A stretch of DNA of 64,000 nucleotides. Origin: Stenotrophomonas sp. UBA2629 (lineage in GTDB: Bacteria; Pseudomonadota; Gammaproteobacteria; Xanthomonadales; Xanthomonadaceae). Under the pieces are notes generated by a model that worked only from the letters and a program-made list of their open reading frames with translations, had not been told where the DNA came from and made no database searches. A program made the translations under genes and the position numbers. This document shows positions 1 through 8,885 of the stretch, one piece after another (the stretch's first letter is position 1; each line of letters opens with the position of its first letter). The DNA lies in the NCBI GenBank assembly GCA_002359895.1, contig DEOB01000007.1, forward strand, positions 251 through 64,250. Direction: 5' to 3'.

Positions 1-3000
1 GGTGATGGTGTAGTTGCCGACGTTGGCAGTGGCGGCGGTGCCGTTGGACGCCAGATCGACCGAGGAAATGGTGTCTCCATTGACTAGTCCCTTGCCGTTG
101 AAACCGCTCAGTCCTCCGGCTTGGCCGTAGATCTTGCTGCTGTTCTGGGCGGAGATGCTCAGTCCCCTGCGGTCAACGAAAAGTTGTCCCGGGTTGAGGG
201 CCAAGGCGTAGCCGGAAACGCTGGTATCAAGCGTGCCCTGCACAACATCAATCAGGTAGGGCGTCGCCGATGCATTGGCAGTAGCGGCCGCGCCGGCCGA
301 GGTGAGCTGGAGGGTGCCGGTGAACAAGTTCGCCAGCGTATCGCCACGATAGGCGCCGGTAACGCCAGCCATCACGCCACTTGCCGTGAATGCGGTGCTC
401 AGGTCCAGACTGTCGCCGTAGGTTTTGTGCAGCGTTGCGCCGCCCAAGGTCAACGTGGGTTGCCAGGCGAAAACGTAGCGATTGCCGGGTGTCGGGATGC
501 CGGTAAAGGCGGGGGTGTTCCAGAGGGCGGTATTGCCGCTGTCCAGGTTGTTGAAGACATGCGCCTGGTCGGGTGAATCCAGGTAGATGCGCCAGCTGCC
601 ACTTCCATTGATGCGGATGGCATCGGCACCGGTGCGGTTGTCGAACAGTGCGCCGGTGGAAAGTGCGGCGTCGTCGGCGGTGATATGTCCGTTCAGCTCA
701 AGGTTGCCGGGGGCATTGGCCTGCAACTGACCGGTCGTGACGTCGCCGAGTTTCAATGCACCGGCCGTTGTGACAGATGCATTACGCCCTTGCAGGCTGA
801 CAACGCCACCGAAGCGGTTTGCATCGTTCGTCAACTCGATGTCGCCGCTGTTGCCTGCGGTGAAGCTGGCGTTGCCGCCGATGTCGAGCGTGCCGACCTG
901 GGTGAAACCGGTGGTGCTGGTGATGTCGAGCGTACCGCTGGTACGGATGGCCTTCGTGTTCACTGTCGCGCCGCTCAGTTGCAGGTTGTTCAACCCTGCG
1001 CCGGCAAGGGTGCCGGCATCACCCAGCAGATCGAGGGTGCCTTGCGCGGTGAGCGCCAGGCTGGTCTGGCCGGTGTTGCTGCCGTCGATGCGTCCGACCT
1101 GCAGGCTGCCGCTGTTGCTGCGCACGCTGAACAACCGCGGGACGGCCGGGGACAGACTGAGATTTCCGAGCATGATTGCGCCATCGGCGGTGATATTGCC
1201 GCTCAGGTGCAGGGGCCCGCCGTTGCGGGTATCGAGGCTGGCCAGTGCGCGGTTGCTGCCCACGTTGCCACCGAACATGACAATCGAGGCCCGAGTGATG
1301 GTCAGCGCGTGACCGCCGTCGACGCTGCCCCGGAAGTAGATCTGGCCCGACTGGCTCTCCAGCACTGTGTCGCCAGCCAGTTCGATGGCGCCCTGGTAGT
1401 ACTGCAGGCCGATGCTGTGGCCCTCCACAGGAAGTTTCACGGTATCGGCGATCGCCTCCACGCTGGCCACATTCAGGTCCGCGAATGCCAACGTGCCTGT
1501 GCCGCGGATGTCGCTGTTGCCGCCGCGCAGCGAGACCGCGCCACCAAACCGGTTGACCGCACTACCCTGGTTGTCGGTGTTGTCCAGCTGGATCGAGGTG
1601 CCGGCTGTAATGCGCGTGGCCCCGCCGACATCCAGCATGCTGCCGGCGCTCTGGCCGAGCCCGCCGCTCAGCGCCAGCGTGAGATCGCGGTCCAGCCTGC
1701 TGTTGCCCAGGATGAGGTTGCCTGCGTGCAGCTCGGCATTGGCGGCATTCAGACTGACCTCGCCGCTGAAGCGGTTGCCGGTGTTGGTCAGGGTGATGTC
1801 CCTGCGAGCGCCGGCTTGGCCTGCGCTGAGGGTGCTGGTGCCGCCGACCGACAAGGCAGCGCCATTGCTCAGGTCGGTGTTGGTGGCCAGCGTCAGGCCA
1901 GCACCGACCGTACCACCGACGGTGGTGATGCGGTTGCCGGCCTGCGCCAGATTCACGCTGCCTTGCACGCCCAGCTGCAGCGTGCCCTGCACGGCACCGG
2001 CTGTCTGCATCACACTGCTCGCGTGGATCGCGATGTCATCGGCGTTGATGTCGCCGGCCAGTCCGACAGCATCGGTGGCCGCCAGATCGACCGATCGGGC
2101 ATTGATCTCGCCACCGGACACCTGGATGGCACTTGAGCTGCGGATGGTGAGGCTACCATCGTCGGCATCGATGACATTGGCGATGATGGTTCCGCCGGTG
2201 TTGATGCCAACACTGGACAGGCCCGGCCCCATCAGCGCGTTCATGCCGATGTTGCGTGCGTTGAGGACACCGGCATTGCTGACGCCGGTGCCGGCGATCG
2301 TACTGGCAGCCGTCGGCAGGAGCGTCAACTGCGGCATTCCCGAGGACGAGACGCCATTCATGACCGTGGCAGCCCCCGCGGCGACCAGGTCGATGTTGCC
2401 GTTGGTCGCCGAGATGACGCCGGTGTTGGACACGGCGCCGCCAATCAGGCTGATACCACCGGCGAGGGCAGTCAGCGTAGCCCCGTTGTTGCTGACCACG
2501 GCACTGGTGCCCCCACCGGCCAGCTGGAAGATGGGCGAAACCCCGTTGGCGTCCAGCAGCCCCGGAGTGCCGGGCAACAGCGTGCTGGCCAGCAGCCCCC
2601 CTACGTTCACGCTGGAACCCGCATTGAACGTGATGCCCGCCGGGTTGATCAGGAATACCTGGCCGTTGGACGTCAGTTGACCATTGATGAGGCTGCCCAA
2701 ACTGCCCGTGACCAGGTTGATCGCCGTCGCCTGCGAACCCTGCAGGAGATTGAACTGGACCGTGTTGGCGGCGCCGATGTTGAAGCTGTTCCATTCGATG
2801 AGCGAGGCCCGGCTGGCCTGGTCGATCGTCATCACTGTGCCGTTGACGTTGATGGTGGCCGAGCCTGACCGGATGATCTGACCCTCCGGCAGCGTCTGCG
2901 CCGTGGCTTGCAGACTGCCGGTGAGCAGCAGCGCGGCGGTCAATGCCAGCAGCACGTGTCGCTGGGGCAGGCGCATGGTCGGGTGCTGCCCATTACGTGG

Positions 3001-3075
3001 CGTCGAGCAGACTTCTGCCGCTACCTGCACCACTCCCAGCACATGGTTGAAAACAAGTCGATAAATGCGATTCAT
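1..3075 (-). CDS. Two-partner secretion exoprotein (TpsA, filamentous haemagglutinin family), 3' end outside window
   Basis: This is a secreted adhesin-like exoprotein, presumably exported across the outer membrane by the TpsB encoded just upstream. The reading frame is open from the ATG at 3075 to the window edge (1025 codons, no stop), so the C-terminus is missing. Residues 1-60 form an extended signal peptide starting MNRIYRLVFN, with a hydrophobic stretch after residue 40. A TPS secretion domain follows (about 62-170) with WNSFNIG and a NPAGI motif in place of the usual NPNGI. Then come several hundred residues of Gly/Asn/Thr-rich beta-helix sequence and, near the edge, MBG-type repeat segments beginning HKTYGD and SKIYGQ. 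TGAGGACC, overlapping the tpsB stop, can serve as ribosome site. The family is secure; function (adhesion, biofilm) is inferred from the family only. Confidence 0.88.
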   Translation of the reverse strand, partial: MNRIYRLVFNHVLGVVQVAAEVCSTPRNGQHPTMRLPQRHVLLALTAALLLTGSLQATAQTLPEGQIIRSGSATINVNGTVMTIDQASRASLIEWNSFNIGAANTVQFNLLQGSQATAINLVTGSLGSLINGQLTSNGQVFLINPAGITFNAGSSVNVGGLLASTLLPGTPGLLDANGVSPIFQLAGGGTSAVVSNNGATLTALAGGISLIGGAVSNTGVISATNGNIDLVAAGAATVMNGVSSSGMPQLTLLPTAASTIAGTGVSNAGVLNARNIGMNALMGPGLSSVGINTGGTIIANVIDADDGSLTIRSSSAIQVSGGEINARSVDLAATDAVGLAGDINADDIAIHASSVMQTAGAVQGTLQLGVQGSVNLAQAGNRITTVGGTVGAGLTLATNTDLSNGAALSVGGTSTLSAGQAGARRDITLTNTGNRFSGEVSLNAANAELHAGNLILGNSRLDRDLTLALSGGLGQSAGSMLDVGGATRITAGTSIQLDNTDNQGSAVNRFGGAVSLRGGNSDIRGTGTLAFADLNVASVEAIADTVKLPVEGHSIGLQYYQGAIELAGDTVLESQSGQIYFRGSVDGGHALTITRASIVMFGGNVGSNRALASLDTRNGGPLHLSGNITADGAIMLGNLSLSPAVPRLFSVRSNSGSLQVGRIDGSNTGQTSLALTAQGTLDLLGDAGTLAGAGLNNLQLSGATVNTKAIRTSGTLDITSTTGFTQVGTLDIGGNASFTAGNSGDIELTNDANRFGGVVSLQGRNASVTTAGALKLGDVTTGQLQANAPGNLELNGHITADDAALSTGALFDNRTGADAIRINGSGSWRIYLDSPDQAHVFNNLDSGNTALWNTPAFTGIPTPGNRYVFAWQPTLTLGGATLHKTYGDSLDLSTAFTASGVMAGVTGAYRGDTLANLFTGTLQLTSAGAAATANASATPYLIDVVQGTLDTSVSGYALALNPGQLFVDRRGLSISAQNSSKIYGQAGGLSGFNGKGLVNGDTISSVDLASNGTAATANVGNYTIT

Positions 3076-3086
3076 GGCAAAGGTCC

Positions 3087-4784
3087 TCAGAAAGTGGTGC
3101 TGATGCGCGCCCAGTACTGGGTGCTGCGGCCATCACTGCCGCGGTAGCTGCCGGTGGGCTTGGCCGCGCTCATATCCAAGCGCAGGTCCGGTTGCCACGG
3201 CAGGCGCAGGCCCAGCCCGACGCCGGCACCTTCCAGAGTGATGGGCAGTACGCCCAAACGGCGGTTGTCCGGCGCCGGCGAGGTGCGGCCCCAGTCGTAG
3301 AACAGGTTCACTTCGACCAGGTCACCCCAGCGACGGCCGTTGAACGGCGAGGGCGTGTCGGCAAAGCCCGGTGCGCTGAGCTGGTATTCGAATGTGGCCT
3401 GCACGCCGCGGTCGCCTAATGCCGCCGACAGCGGATAGGCGCGCACGCTGGTGGGCCCGCCGACGCTGAACTGCTCCATCGGCGTCAGTGCGTCCTCAGT
3501 GAACTGGGCGTTGCCGCGCAACAGCAGGCGCTGGCTGCCGGGCAGGGCCTGCAGGCGCGCCAGCGACAACCGGCTTACCCAGAAGTAGGGGGCATGCGCG
3601 GTGTACAGCCAGTTCTGCGGGGATGACTCGTCATTTATCGACTTGCGCAGCGATACCTGTGCCAGGTTCATGCCCCGCCAGCGGCGGTCGGTGTGGCGCA
3701 GGCTGATGCCCGCATCAATCACGTCGAAGGTATGTCGCGACAACAGGAAACCCAGGCCTTCCAGTTCCGAATCCTCGTGGATCCAGCGGGCCGATGCCTG
3801 CAGCTGCAGGTCGCTGCGCTGGATGAATTTCCAGTCGCCGCCGGCATAGAACATCGTGGTCGGGCCTTTCAGGCGCATGGCGGCGAACGGGCCGGTGTTG
3901 ACCTCCATCTCGCTGCGGCTGACTCCGACGATTCCGCTCAACCCCGGCACATCGTCGAAGGGCACGCTCAGCGACAAGGCCGCCTGCCAGCTGTCGGCCG
4001 GGTCCAGCCCGTAACCGATACTGGCGGCCAGCACGTCGCCGGCGCCGAGTGCATTGAAGGCACTCACGCCCAGCTCTGCGCGGTATTTGCCGGTGCTGTC
4101 GGTGCCATGATTGCTCATCCCGGCGGTGATTTCGTAAGGGCGTGCGCTGTCGGTGGCGACCAGCACGATGTCGGTCTCGCCCTCGTTCTGGCCGGGCTGC
4201 AGTACCGAAGTCACCGACACACCGGGCAGATCGCGGGCGTACAGCAGGGCGCGCTCCAGTTCGGCCTGCCGCAGCGGGCGGCCGATCAGATTCAGGCTGC
4301 TGGCGTTGAGCTGGTCATCGCGGTACCGCTGGCTGCCCTGCACCAGTACCCGGCCGACGCGGCCTTCCAGTACTTTCAGGGTCAAGGTCTGGCTGTCGTC
4401 GATCTGCTGCGGCGGCACGTAGGCCAGCGACACCAGAAAGCCCGCGTCGCGATAGGCCTGGGTGATGCGCGCGCTGATCTGCTGGATCTGCTCGAAGTTC
4501 AACGCGGCCGGCAGCGACGGGCTGATGTCCCGCAACGCCTGGTTGGCAACGGCTTCGATGTCCTTGCGGCTGATGCCGCTGGCCGGGTGGTCGCCCACGC
4601 CTTCCACCGTCACGCGGGCAATCTGCAGCGTGGCAGGTGCTTGAGCCTGTGCGGCACCAGCGGCGGACGACTGTGCCCAAACGGTGTGGCTGGTGGCCGC
4701 TGCCAACGCCAGTGCGAGCAGGCCCAGGCGCAGCGGCAACGAACGAGAGGGGCGGGACGAGGTGAAGCGGCCGGGGCAGGGCAT
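3087..4784 (-). CDS. Two-partner secretion outer-membrane transporter (TpsB, ShlB/FhaC/HecB family)
   Basis: A 565-residue outer-membrane beta-barrel pore that recognises the TPS domain of its partner and translocates it. Residues 1-37 are a basic then hydrophobic signal peptide ending around VWAQ. Two POTRA-like domains follow (about 50-200), the first containing the typical stretch on an outer-membrane-directed strand (RVTVEGVG), the second with LEGRVGRVLVQG. The rest is an amphipathic-strand barrel ending in a terminal Phe (ARISTTF). The length matches the family (550-600). The tpsA start lies 11 bp past the stop, so the two are one operon transcribed leftward. AAGGA lies 10 bases before the ATG. 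The 240-bp gap to glyA must hold both divergent promoters. Confidence 0.92.
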   Translation of the reverse strand: MPCPGRFTSSRPSRSLPLRLGLLALALAAATSHTVWAQSSAAGAAQAQAPATLQIARVTVEGVGDHPASGISRKDIEAVANQALRDISPSLPAALNFEQIQQISARITQAYRDAGFLVSLAYVPPQQIDDSQTLTLKVLEGRVGRVLVQGSQRYRDDQLNASSLNLIGRPLRQAELERALLYARDLPGVSVTSVLQPGQNEGETDIVLVATDSARPYEITAGMSNHGTDSTGKYRAELGVSAFNALGAGDVLAASIGYGLDPADSWQAALSLSVPFDDVPGLSGIVGVSRSEMEVNTGPFAAMRLKGPTTMFYAGGDWKFIQRSDLQLQASARWIHEDSELEGLGFLLSRHTFDVIDAGISLRHTDRRWRGMNLAQVSLRKSINDESSPQNWLYTAHAPYFWVSRLSLARLQALPGSQRLLLRGNAQFTEDALTPMEQFSVGGPTSVRAYPLSAALGDRGVQATFEYQLSAPGFADTPSPFNGRRWGDLVEVNLFYDWGRTSPAPDNRRLGVLPITLEGAGVGLGLRLPWQPDLRLDMSAAKPTGSYRGSDGRSTQYWARISTTF

Positions 4785-4985
4785 CAGAGCGTGTTCCTTA
4801 CGGTGTTTGAAAACGCCGCGCGGCGAATAAGAGCGCGTCCTTAATCAAATAACCGGGGAAATCCGCTGCCGACGATCATCGAATTCGGGGTGCACCTACC
4901 ATTTGTGATGGGTGTCACGAATTGGTGCGTTGTGGCCCCGGCATCCGTTAACACCGATACAGGGCAGCCCGGTGGCCGGAACGGG

Positions 4986-4991
4986 CTACAA
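4986..4991 (+). promoter_or_regulatory. Possible -10 box of glyA
   Basis: TACAAT lies 34 bases upstream of the glyA ATG and AGGAG 5 bases before it. No convincing -35 is visible at 16-18 bp, so this is a tentative promoter. Confidence 0.35.
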
Positions 4992-5025
4992 TCGGCAGCT
5001 CCCTCGCCCCGTACCAGGAGCTGTG

Positions 5026-6279
5026 ATGTTCCCGCGTGATGTCCGTATCGAGTCCTACGATCCCGAGTTGGCCAAGGCCATTGCCGAGGAATGCCAGCGC
5101 CAGGAAGACCATGTCGAGCTGATTGCCAGCGAAAACTACGCCAGCCCGATGGTGATGGAAGCCCAGGGCAGCCAACTGACCAACAAGTACGCCGAAGGCT
5201 ACCCGGGCAAGCGCTACTACGGCGGTTGTGAGTATGTGGACGTGGCTGAAAAGCTGGCCATCGACCGCCTCAAGCAGCTGTTTGGCGCCGATTACGCCAA
5301 CGTGCAGCCGCACAGCGGCTCGCAGGCCAACCAGGCCGTTTACTTCGCGCTGCTGCAGCCAGGCGACACCATCCTGGGCATGAGCCTGGCCCACGGCGGC
5401 CACCTCACCCACGGCGCCAAGGTCAATGCCTCGGGCAAAATCTTCAACGCCATCCAGTACGGCGTGAACGAGCAGGGCCTGATCGACTACGACGAAGTCG
5501 AGCGTCTGGCGCTGGAGCACAAGCCGAAGATGGTGGTGGCGGGCTTCTCCGCGTACTCGCAGGTCATCGATTGGGCGCGCTTCCGCGCCATCGCCGACAA
5601 GGTAGGTGCCTATCTGTTCGTGGACATGGCGCACGTCGCCGGCCTGATCGCCGCGGGCGTCTATCCCAACCCGATCGAACATGCGCATGTGGTCACCTCC
5701 ACCACCCACAAGACCCTGCGTGGTCCGCGTGGTGGCTTCATCATCGCCAAGGGCGCCGGTGAGGAAATCGAGAAGAAGCTGCAGTCGGTGGTGTTCCCCG
5801 GCATCCAGGGCGGCCCGCTGATGCACGTCATCGCCGCCAAGGCCGTGGCCTTCAAGGAAGCGTTGGAGCCGGCGTTCAAGACCTACCAGCAGCAGGTGGT
5901 GAAGAACGCTCAGGCGATGGCCACCACGTTGATTTCGCGCGGCTACAAGATCGTCTCCGGCGGCACCCAGAACCATCTGATGCTGGTGGACATGATCGGT
6001 AAGGACGTGTCCGGCAAGGATGCAGAAGCTGCGCTGGGCAAGGCCCACATCACCGTCAACAAGAACTCGGTGCCCAACGATCCGCGTTCGCCGTTCGTGA
6101 CCTCGGGCCTGCGCCTGGGCACCCCGGCCATCACCACCCGTGGTTACCAGGAAGCCGACTGCGTTGCATTGGCCAACTGGATTGCCGACGTGCTGGACAA
6201 CCCGGCTGACGAAAAGGTCATTGCCGGCGTGCGTGAAAACGTGACCCTGCAGTGCCGCAAGTACCCGGTTTACGGTTGA
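5026..6279 (+). CDS. glyA: Serine hydroxymethyltransferase
   Basis: PLP enzyme interconverting serine plus tetrahydrofolate with glycine plus 5,10-methylene-THF; cytosolic, the main source of one-carbon units. The protein is 417 residues, the same as E. coli GlyA. The PLP lysine lies in TSTTHKTLRGPRGG at K229, the canonical position. The N-terminal region carries VELIASENYASP and NKYAEGYPGKRYYGG, both diagnostic. I chose the ATG at 5026 because AGGAG ends 5 bases before it and the protein then begins MFPRDVRI like homologues; the frame is open upstream to 4912 but that extension is not family-like. Co-orientation with nrdR and the riboflavin genes is the usual order in Xanthomonadaceae. Confidence 0.97.
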   Translation: MFPRDVRIESYDPELAKAIAEECQRQEDHVELIASENYASPMVMEAQGSQLTNKYAEGYPGKRYYGGCEYVDVAEKLAIDRLKQLFGADYANVQPHSGSQANQAVYFALLQPGDTILGMSLAHGGHLTHGAKVNASGKIFNAIQYGVNEQGLIDYDEVERLALEHKPKMVVAGFSAYSQVIDWARFRAIADKVGAYLFVDMAHVAGLIAAGVYPNPIEHAHVVTSTTHKTLRGPRGGFIIAKGAGEEIEKKLQSVVFPGIQGGPLMHVIAAKAVAFKEALEPAFKTYQQQVVKNAQAMATTLISRGYKIVSGGTQNHLMLVDMIGKDVSGKDAEAALGKAHITVNKNSVPNDPRSPFVTSGLRLGTPAITTRGYQEADCVALANWIADVLDNPADEKVIAGVRENVTLQCRKYPVYG

Positions 6280-6286
6280 GGTTTTA

Positions 6287-6313
6287 CCGGTGCCTGCAGC
6301 ACGCGGGCACCGG
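6287..6313 (+). terminator. Hairpin just after glyA
   Basis: CCGGTGCC (6287-6294) pairs perfectly with GGCACCGG (6306-6313) around an 11-base loop, starting 8 bases after the glyA stop. There is no T-run, so it may be a weak terminator or an mRNA-stabilising 3' end. Confidence 0.4.
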
Positions 6314-6348
6314 GCCGTTGAAGCGGGCGCCGCTGTGATGGTGGCCAG

Positions 6349-6385
6349 ACCCCGGGCCGGGCAACCTTGCTCCCTCCCGGGGTTT
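6349..6385 (+). terminator. Second hairpin in the glyA-nrdR gap
   Basis: ACCCCGGG (6349-6356) pairs with CCCGGGGT (6376-6383), followed by TTT. The loop is 19 bases, long for a terminator. The nrdR promoter probably lies just downstream. Confidence 0.3.
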
Positions 6386-6450
6386 GCTGTATCTGCGTTG
6401 TAGTAATTCCCGCGCCGCGTTATCGGCGCACGATGTTCAAGGCGAGATAG

Positions 6451-6975
6451 ATGCACTGCCCGTTCTGCCAACACACCGATACCCGCGTCATCGACTCCCG
6501 CGTTTCCGAAGACGGTGCCACCATCCGCCGCCGTCGAGGCTGCGAGGCCTGTGGTGAGCGGTTCAGCACGCTGGAAACCATCGAGCTGAAACTGCCGGTC
6601 ATCGTCAAGAGTGACGGCGGGCGCGAGGCATTTGATGCACGCAAATTGCGGGTGGGCTTTGACCGCGCGCTGCGCAAGCGGCCGGTGTCGGAAGAACGCA
6701 TCGAGGCAGCGGTGCGCGCGGTGGTGCATCAACTGCGCATGAGCGGCGAGCGCGAAGTGCCTTCCATCCGTTTGGGCGAGTTCGTCATGGACGAACTGCG
6801 CAAACTCGACCACGTGGCCTACGTGCGTTTCGCGTCGGTGTACCGCAGTTTCGAGGATGTGGCGGATTTCCGCGACGAAATTGAAAAGCTCGAACGCGAC
6901 CATCCCACCGACGACGATCAGTTGCCGTTGTTGGAAGGTGGCGCCCGCCGTGCTGCCAAAAAGGCCGCGCGCTGA
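6451..6975 (+). CDS. nrdR: Transcriptional repressor NrdR
   Basis: A zinc-ribbon/ATP-cone repressor of ribonucleotide reductase operons that senses ATP/dATP through its cone. The zinc ribbon is intact: C3, C6, C31 and C34 in HCPFC and GCEACGERF. The basic patch RRRRG (26-30) lies between the Cys pairs. The ATP-cone occupies about 49-139 (VIVKSDGGREAFDARKL onward). At 174 residues it is slightly longer than E. coli NrdR (149), with a charged Lys/Arg tail. No nrdA/nrdB genes are in the window, so its targets are elsewhere. It is followed after 5 bases by an acetyltransferase and probably forms an operon with it. Confidence 0.96.
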   Translation: MHCPFCQHTDTRVIDSRVSEDGATIRRRRGCEACGERFSTLETIELKLPVIVKSDGGREAFDARKLRVGFDRALRKRPVSEERIEAAVRAVVHQLRMSGEREVPSIRLGEFVMDELRKLDHVAYVRFASVYRSFEDVADFRDEIEKLERDHPTDDDQLPLLEGGARRAAKKAAR

Positions 6976-6980
6976 CGCAG

Positions 6981-7448
6981 ATGCGCATCGTCAATCTGCA
7001 GGACCGGCCAGAACTGCTGCCGGCGTTGGCCGCCGCGCATGTGCAGGCATTCGGCAATCTGCTGCCGGATTGGACGCGCGAGCAGGCCGAAAGCGAGCTG
7101 CGCGCGCAGCAGCGTGACGCCATTCCCTGTACCTGGCTGATGGAAGACGATGGCGGCTGGCTGGGCTCGGTGAGTCTGCTGCATGACGATCACGAGCAGA
7201 TACGGGGTTGGTCGCCGTGGTTGGCGTCGTTGTATGTGCAGCCGCGTGCACGCGGTGCGGGTGCCGGCGCGCAGTTGGTACGGTACTGCGTTGCTCAGGC
7301 TGCGGGTCTCGGTGTGGCTACGCTGTACCTGTATTGCGAAGCGCCGATGGTGGATTGGTATCTCAGCCTCGGTTGGCATGTGCACACCACGCTGCAACTG
7401 GGGCCACTGGCCATCACCGTGATGGCGATTGATGCACGGCAGCGCTGA
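6981..7448 (+). CDS. GNAT-family N-acetyltransferase
   Basis: A 155-residue single-domain acetyltransferase of the GNAT fold. The acetyl-CoA pyrophosphate loop is visible as LYVQPRARGAGAGAQLV (about residues 77-93), matching Q/R-x-x-G-x-G/A, and the C-terminal strand holds the conserved Tyr region (MVDWYLSLGWHVH). The substrate is not predictable. It starts 5 bases after the nrdR stop and precedes ribD, so it may be co-transcribed with nrdR; whether it has any role in regulation or riboflavin metabolism is unknown. Confidence 0.85.
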   Translation: MRIVNLQDRPELLPALAAAHVQAFGNLLPDWTREQAESELRAQQRDAIPCTWLMEDDGGWLGSVSLLHDDHEQIRGWSPWLASLYVQPRARGAGAGAQLVRYCVAQAAGLGVATLYLYCEAPMVDWYLSLGWHVHTTLQLGPLAITVMAIDARQR

Positions 7449-7474
7449 GTCGCTGTTCCTGCCAAGCCAAAAGC

Positions 7475-7582
7475 CGTTATTCCCGCGTAGGCGGGAATCG
7501 CGCCGGCTTTGATTTTCCGTTGTTTCTTTGGGCCTACTTGAAAGCCCCAACAGCGATTCCCGCCTGCGCGGAAAATGACGGC
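7475..7582 (+). repeat. Inverted pair of palindromic intergenic repeats
   Basis: Two copies of a roughly 25-bp GC-rich palindrome face each other. The left copy contains TTCCCGCGTAGGCGGGAATC (7480-7499); the right copy contains GATTCCCGCCTGCGCGGAAA (7555-7574), its near reverse complement. Each can fold alone and the two can pair over about 50 bp of spacer. This resembles the dispersed REP/BIME-like repeats of proteobacteria. It lies between the acetyltransferase and ribD. Confidence 0.7.
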
Positions 7583-7718
7583 TGGATGGGATGGCATTTC
7601 ATCGTGCGCCTGCGCTGGAATGCGAGGTCAAGTACCCTGATCTCGCCCGTCACCTGTCGCCCATTATCTGCGCGCGGGTGGCAAGCCAGGACATTGGCTT
7701 TTCCATCCGGAGAGTTGC

Positions 7719-8810
7719 ATGAACACTTTCACCGCCACTGACCACCTGCTGATGGCGCGCGCGCTGCGTTTGGCCGAACGTGCGGCGTGGACCACGCGGC
7801 CCAATCCGATGGTGGGTTGCGTCGTCGCGCACGGTGATGAAGTGGTGGGCGAGGGCTGGCATCAACGTGCCGGCGGACCGCATGCCGAAGTATTCGCGTT
7901 GCGACAGGCCGGCGCGCGCGCGCGCGGTGCTACCGCCTACGTCACCCTGGAGCCATGCGCGCATTACGGGCGCACGCCGCCGTGTGCGTTGGCATTGATC
8001 GAGGCCGGTGTTGCGCGCGTGGTCGTGGCGATGGGCGATCCGTTCCCGGATGTGGATGGCGGCGGCTTTGCGTTGCTACGAGAGGCCGGCATCGAGGTGT
8101 CAGTGGGCTTGATGGAGGACAAGGCACGTGAACTCAATCGTGGGTTTCTGTCGCGCATCGAACGCGGGCGTCCTTTCGTGCGGGTGAAGCTGGCCGGCAG
8201 TCTGGACGGGCGCACCGCAATGGCCAATGGTGAATCCAAATGGATTACCGGCGAAGCGGCGCGTGCCGATGTGCAGCAATGGCGCGCGCGTGCGGGCGCC
8301 ATCCTGACCGGTGCGGCCACCGTGCTGGCCGATGATCCATTGCTGACCGCGCGGCCGGGCGAAGGCGAGTTGCTGCCGCCATTGCGGGTGGTGCTGGATG
8401 CGCAACTGCGCACGTTGCACTGCGCCCGCGTGCGTGAAGGTGATGCCGCTACGTTGTATCTGCACGGCCCCGACGTGTCGGCACCGGCGTTGGATGACGC
8501 GGAATTTTCCGCATCGCCGCTGTTGTCCGATGGTCGCTTTGATCTGCATGCAGTGATGGCGCTGTTGGCCGCGCACGGCATCAACGAGGTGCATGTCGAA
8601 GCGGGCCCCACACTTTGCGGTGCATTGCTCAAGGCCGGTTTGGCCGATGAGCTGCTGCTCTACATCGCGCCGATGCTGATGGGCGACAACGCCAAGCCGC
8701 TGTTGGCCGGCTTGGGCATCGACACCATGGCGCAGGCCGTGCCACTCGAACTACGCGATGCGCGAATGCTCGGCAAGGATCTGCGGCTGCAGTTGCAGCC
8801 CGTGCGCTGA
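7719..8810 (+). CDS. ribD: Bifunctional riboflavin deaminase/reductase RibD
   Basis: Catalyses steps two and three of riboflavin synthesis: deamination of the pyrimidine from GTP cyclohydrolase II, then NADPH-dependent side-chain reduction. The N-terminal cytidine-deaminase-like domain (about 1-145) has zinc ligands in HAE (55-57) and EPCAHYGRTPPC (C80 and C89). The C-terminal RibD reductase domain (about 150-363) starts PFVRVKLAGSLDGRTA and contains KWITGEAAR and GPTLCGALL. Its 363 residues match E. coli RibD (367). AGAG lies upstream of the ATG. The following riboflavin genes restart beyond a convergent outer-membrane gene, so ribD has its own transcript. Confidence 0.96.
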   Translation: MNTFTATDHLLMARALRLAERAAWTTRPNPMVGCVVAHGDEVVGEGWHQRAGGPHAEVFALRQAGARARGATAYVTLEPCAHYGRTPPCALALIEAGVARVVVAMGDPFPDVDGGGFALLREAGIEVSVGLMEDKARELNRGFLSRIERGRPFVRVKLAGSLDGRTAMANGESKWITGEAARADVQQWRARAGAILTGAATVLADDPLLTARPGEGELLPPLRVVLDAQLRTLHCARVREGDAATLYLHGPDVSAPALDDAEFSASPLLSDGRFDLHAVMALLAAHGINEVHVEAGPTLCGALLKAGLADELLLYIAPMLMGDNAKPLLAGLGIDTMAQAVPLELRDARMLGKDLRLQLQPVR

Positions 8811-8840
8811 AGCCACGCGTTGCAGCGCTGCAAACAGAAA

Positions 8841-8860
8841 CGGGAGCCTTTCGGCTCCCG
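8841..8860 (-). terminator. Rho-independent terminator of the Ax21-like gene
   Basis: CGGGAGCC (8841-8848), loop TTTC, GGCTCCCG (8853-8860). Read on the minus strand the stem is followed by TTTCTGTTT, so it fits the leftward gene ending at 8886. It may also stop ribD transcription from the other side. Confidence 0.75.
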
Positions 8861-8885
8861 TCGCATCAAACCCGATACCGCTGGA

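Noticed and set aside
685..2136. 483-codon open frame on the plus strand
   Set aside because: It is antisense to tpsA; the minus strand has signal peptide, TPS domain and repeat structure, while this frame has no family-like sequence. Long antisense frames are common at this GC content.
4948..6903. 651-codon minus-strand open frame across glyA and nrdR
   Set aside because: His/Gly/Val-rich composition with no domains, antisense to two secure genes.
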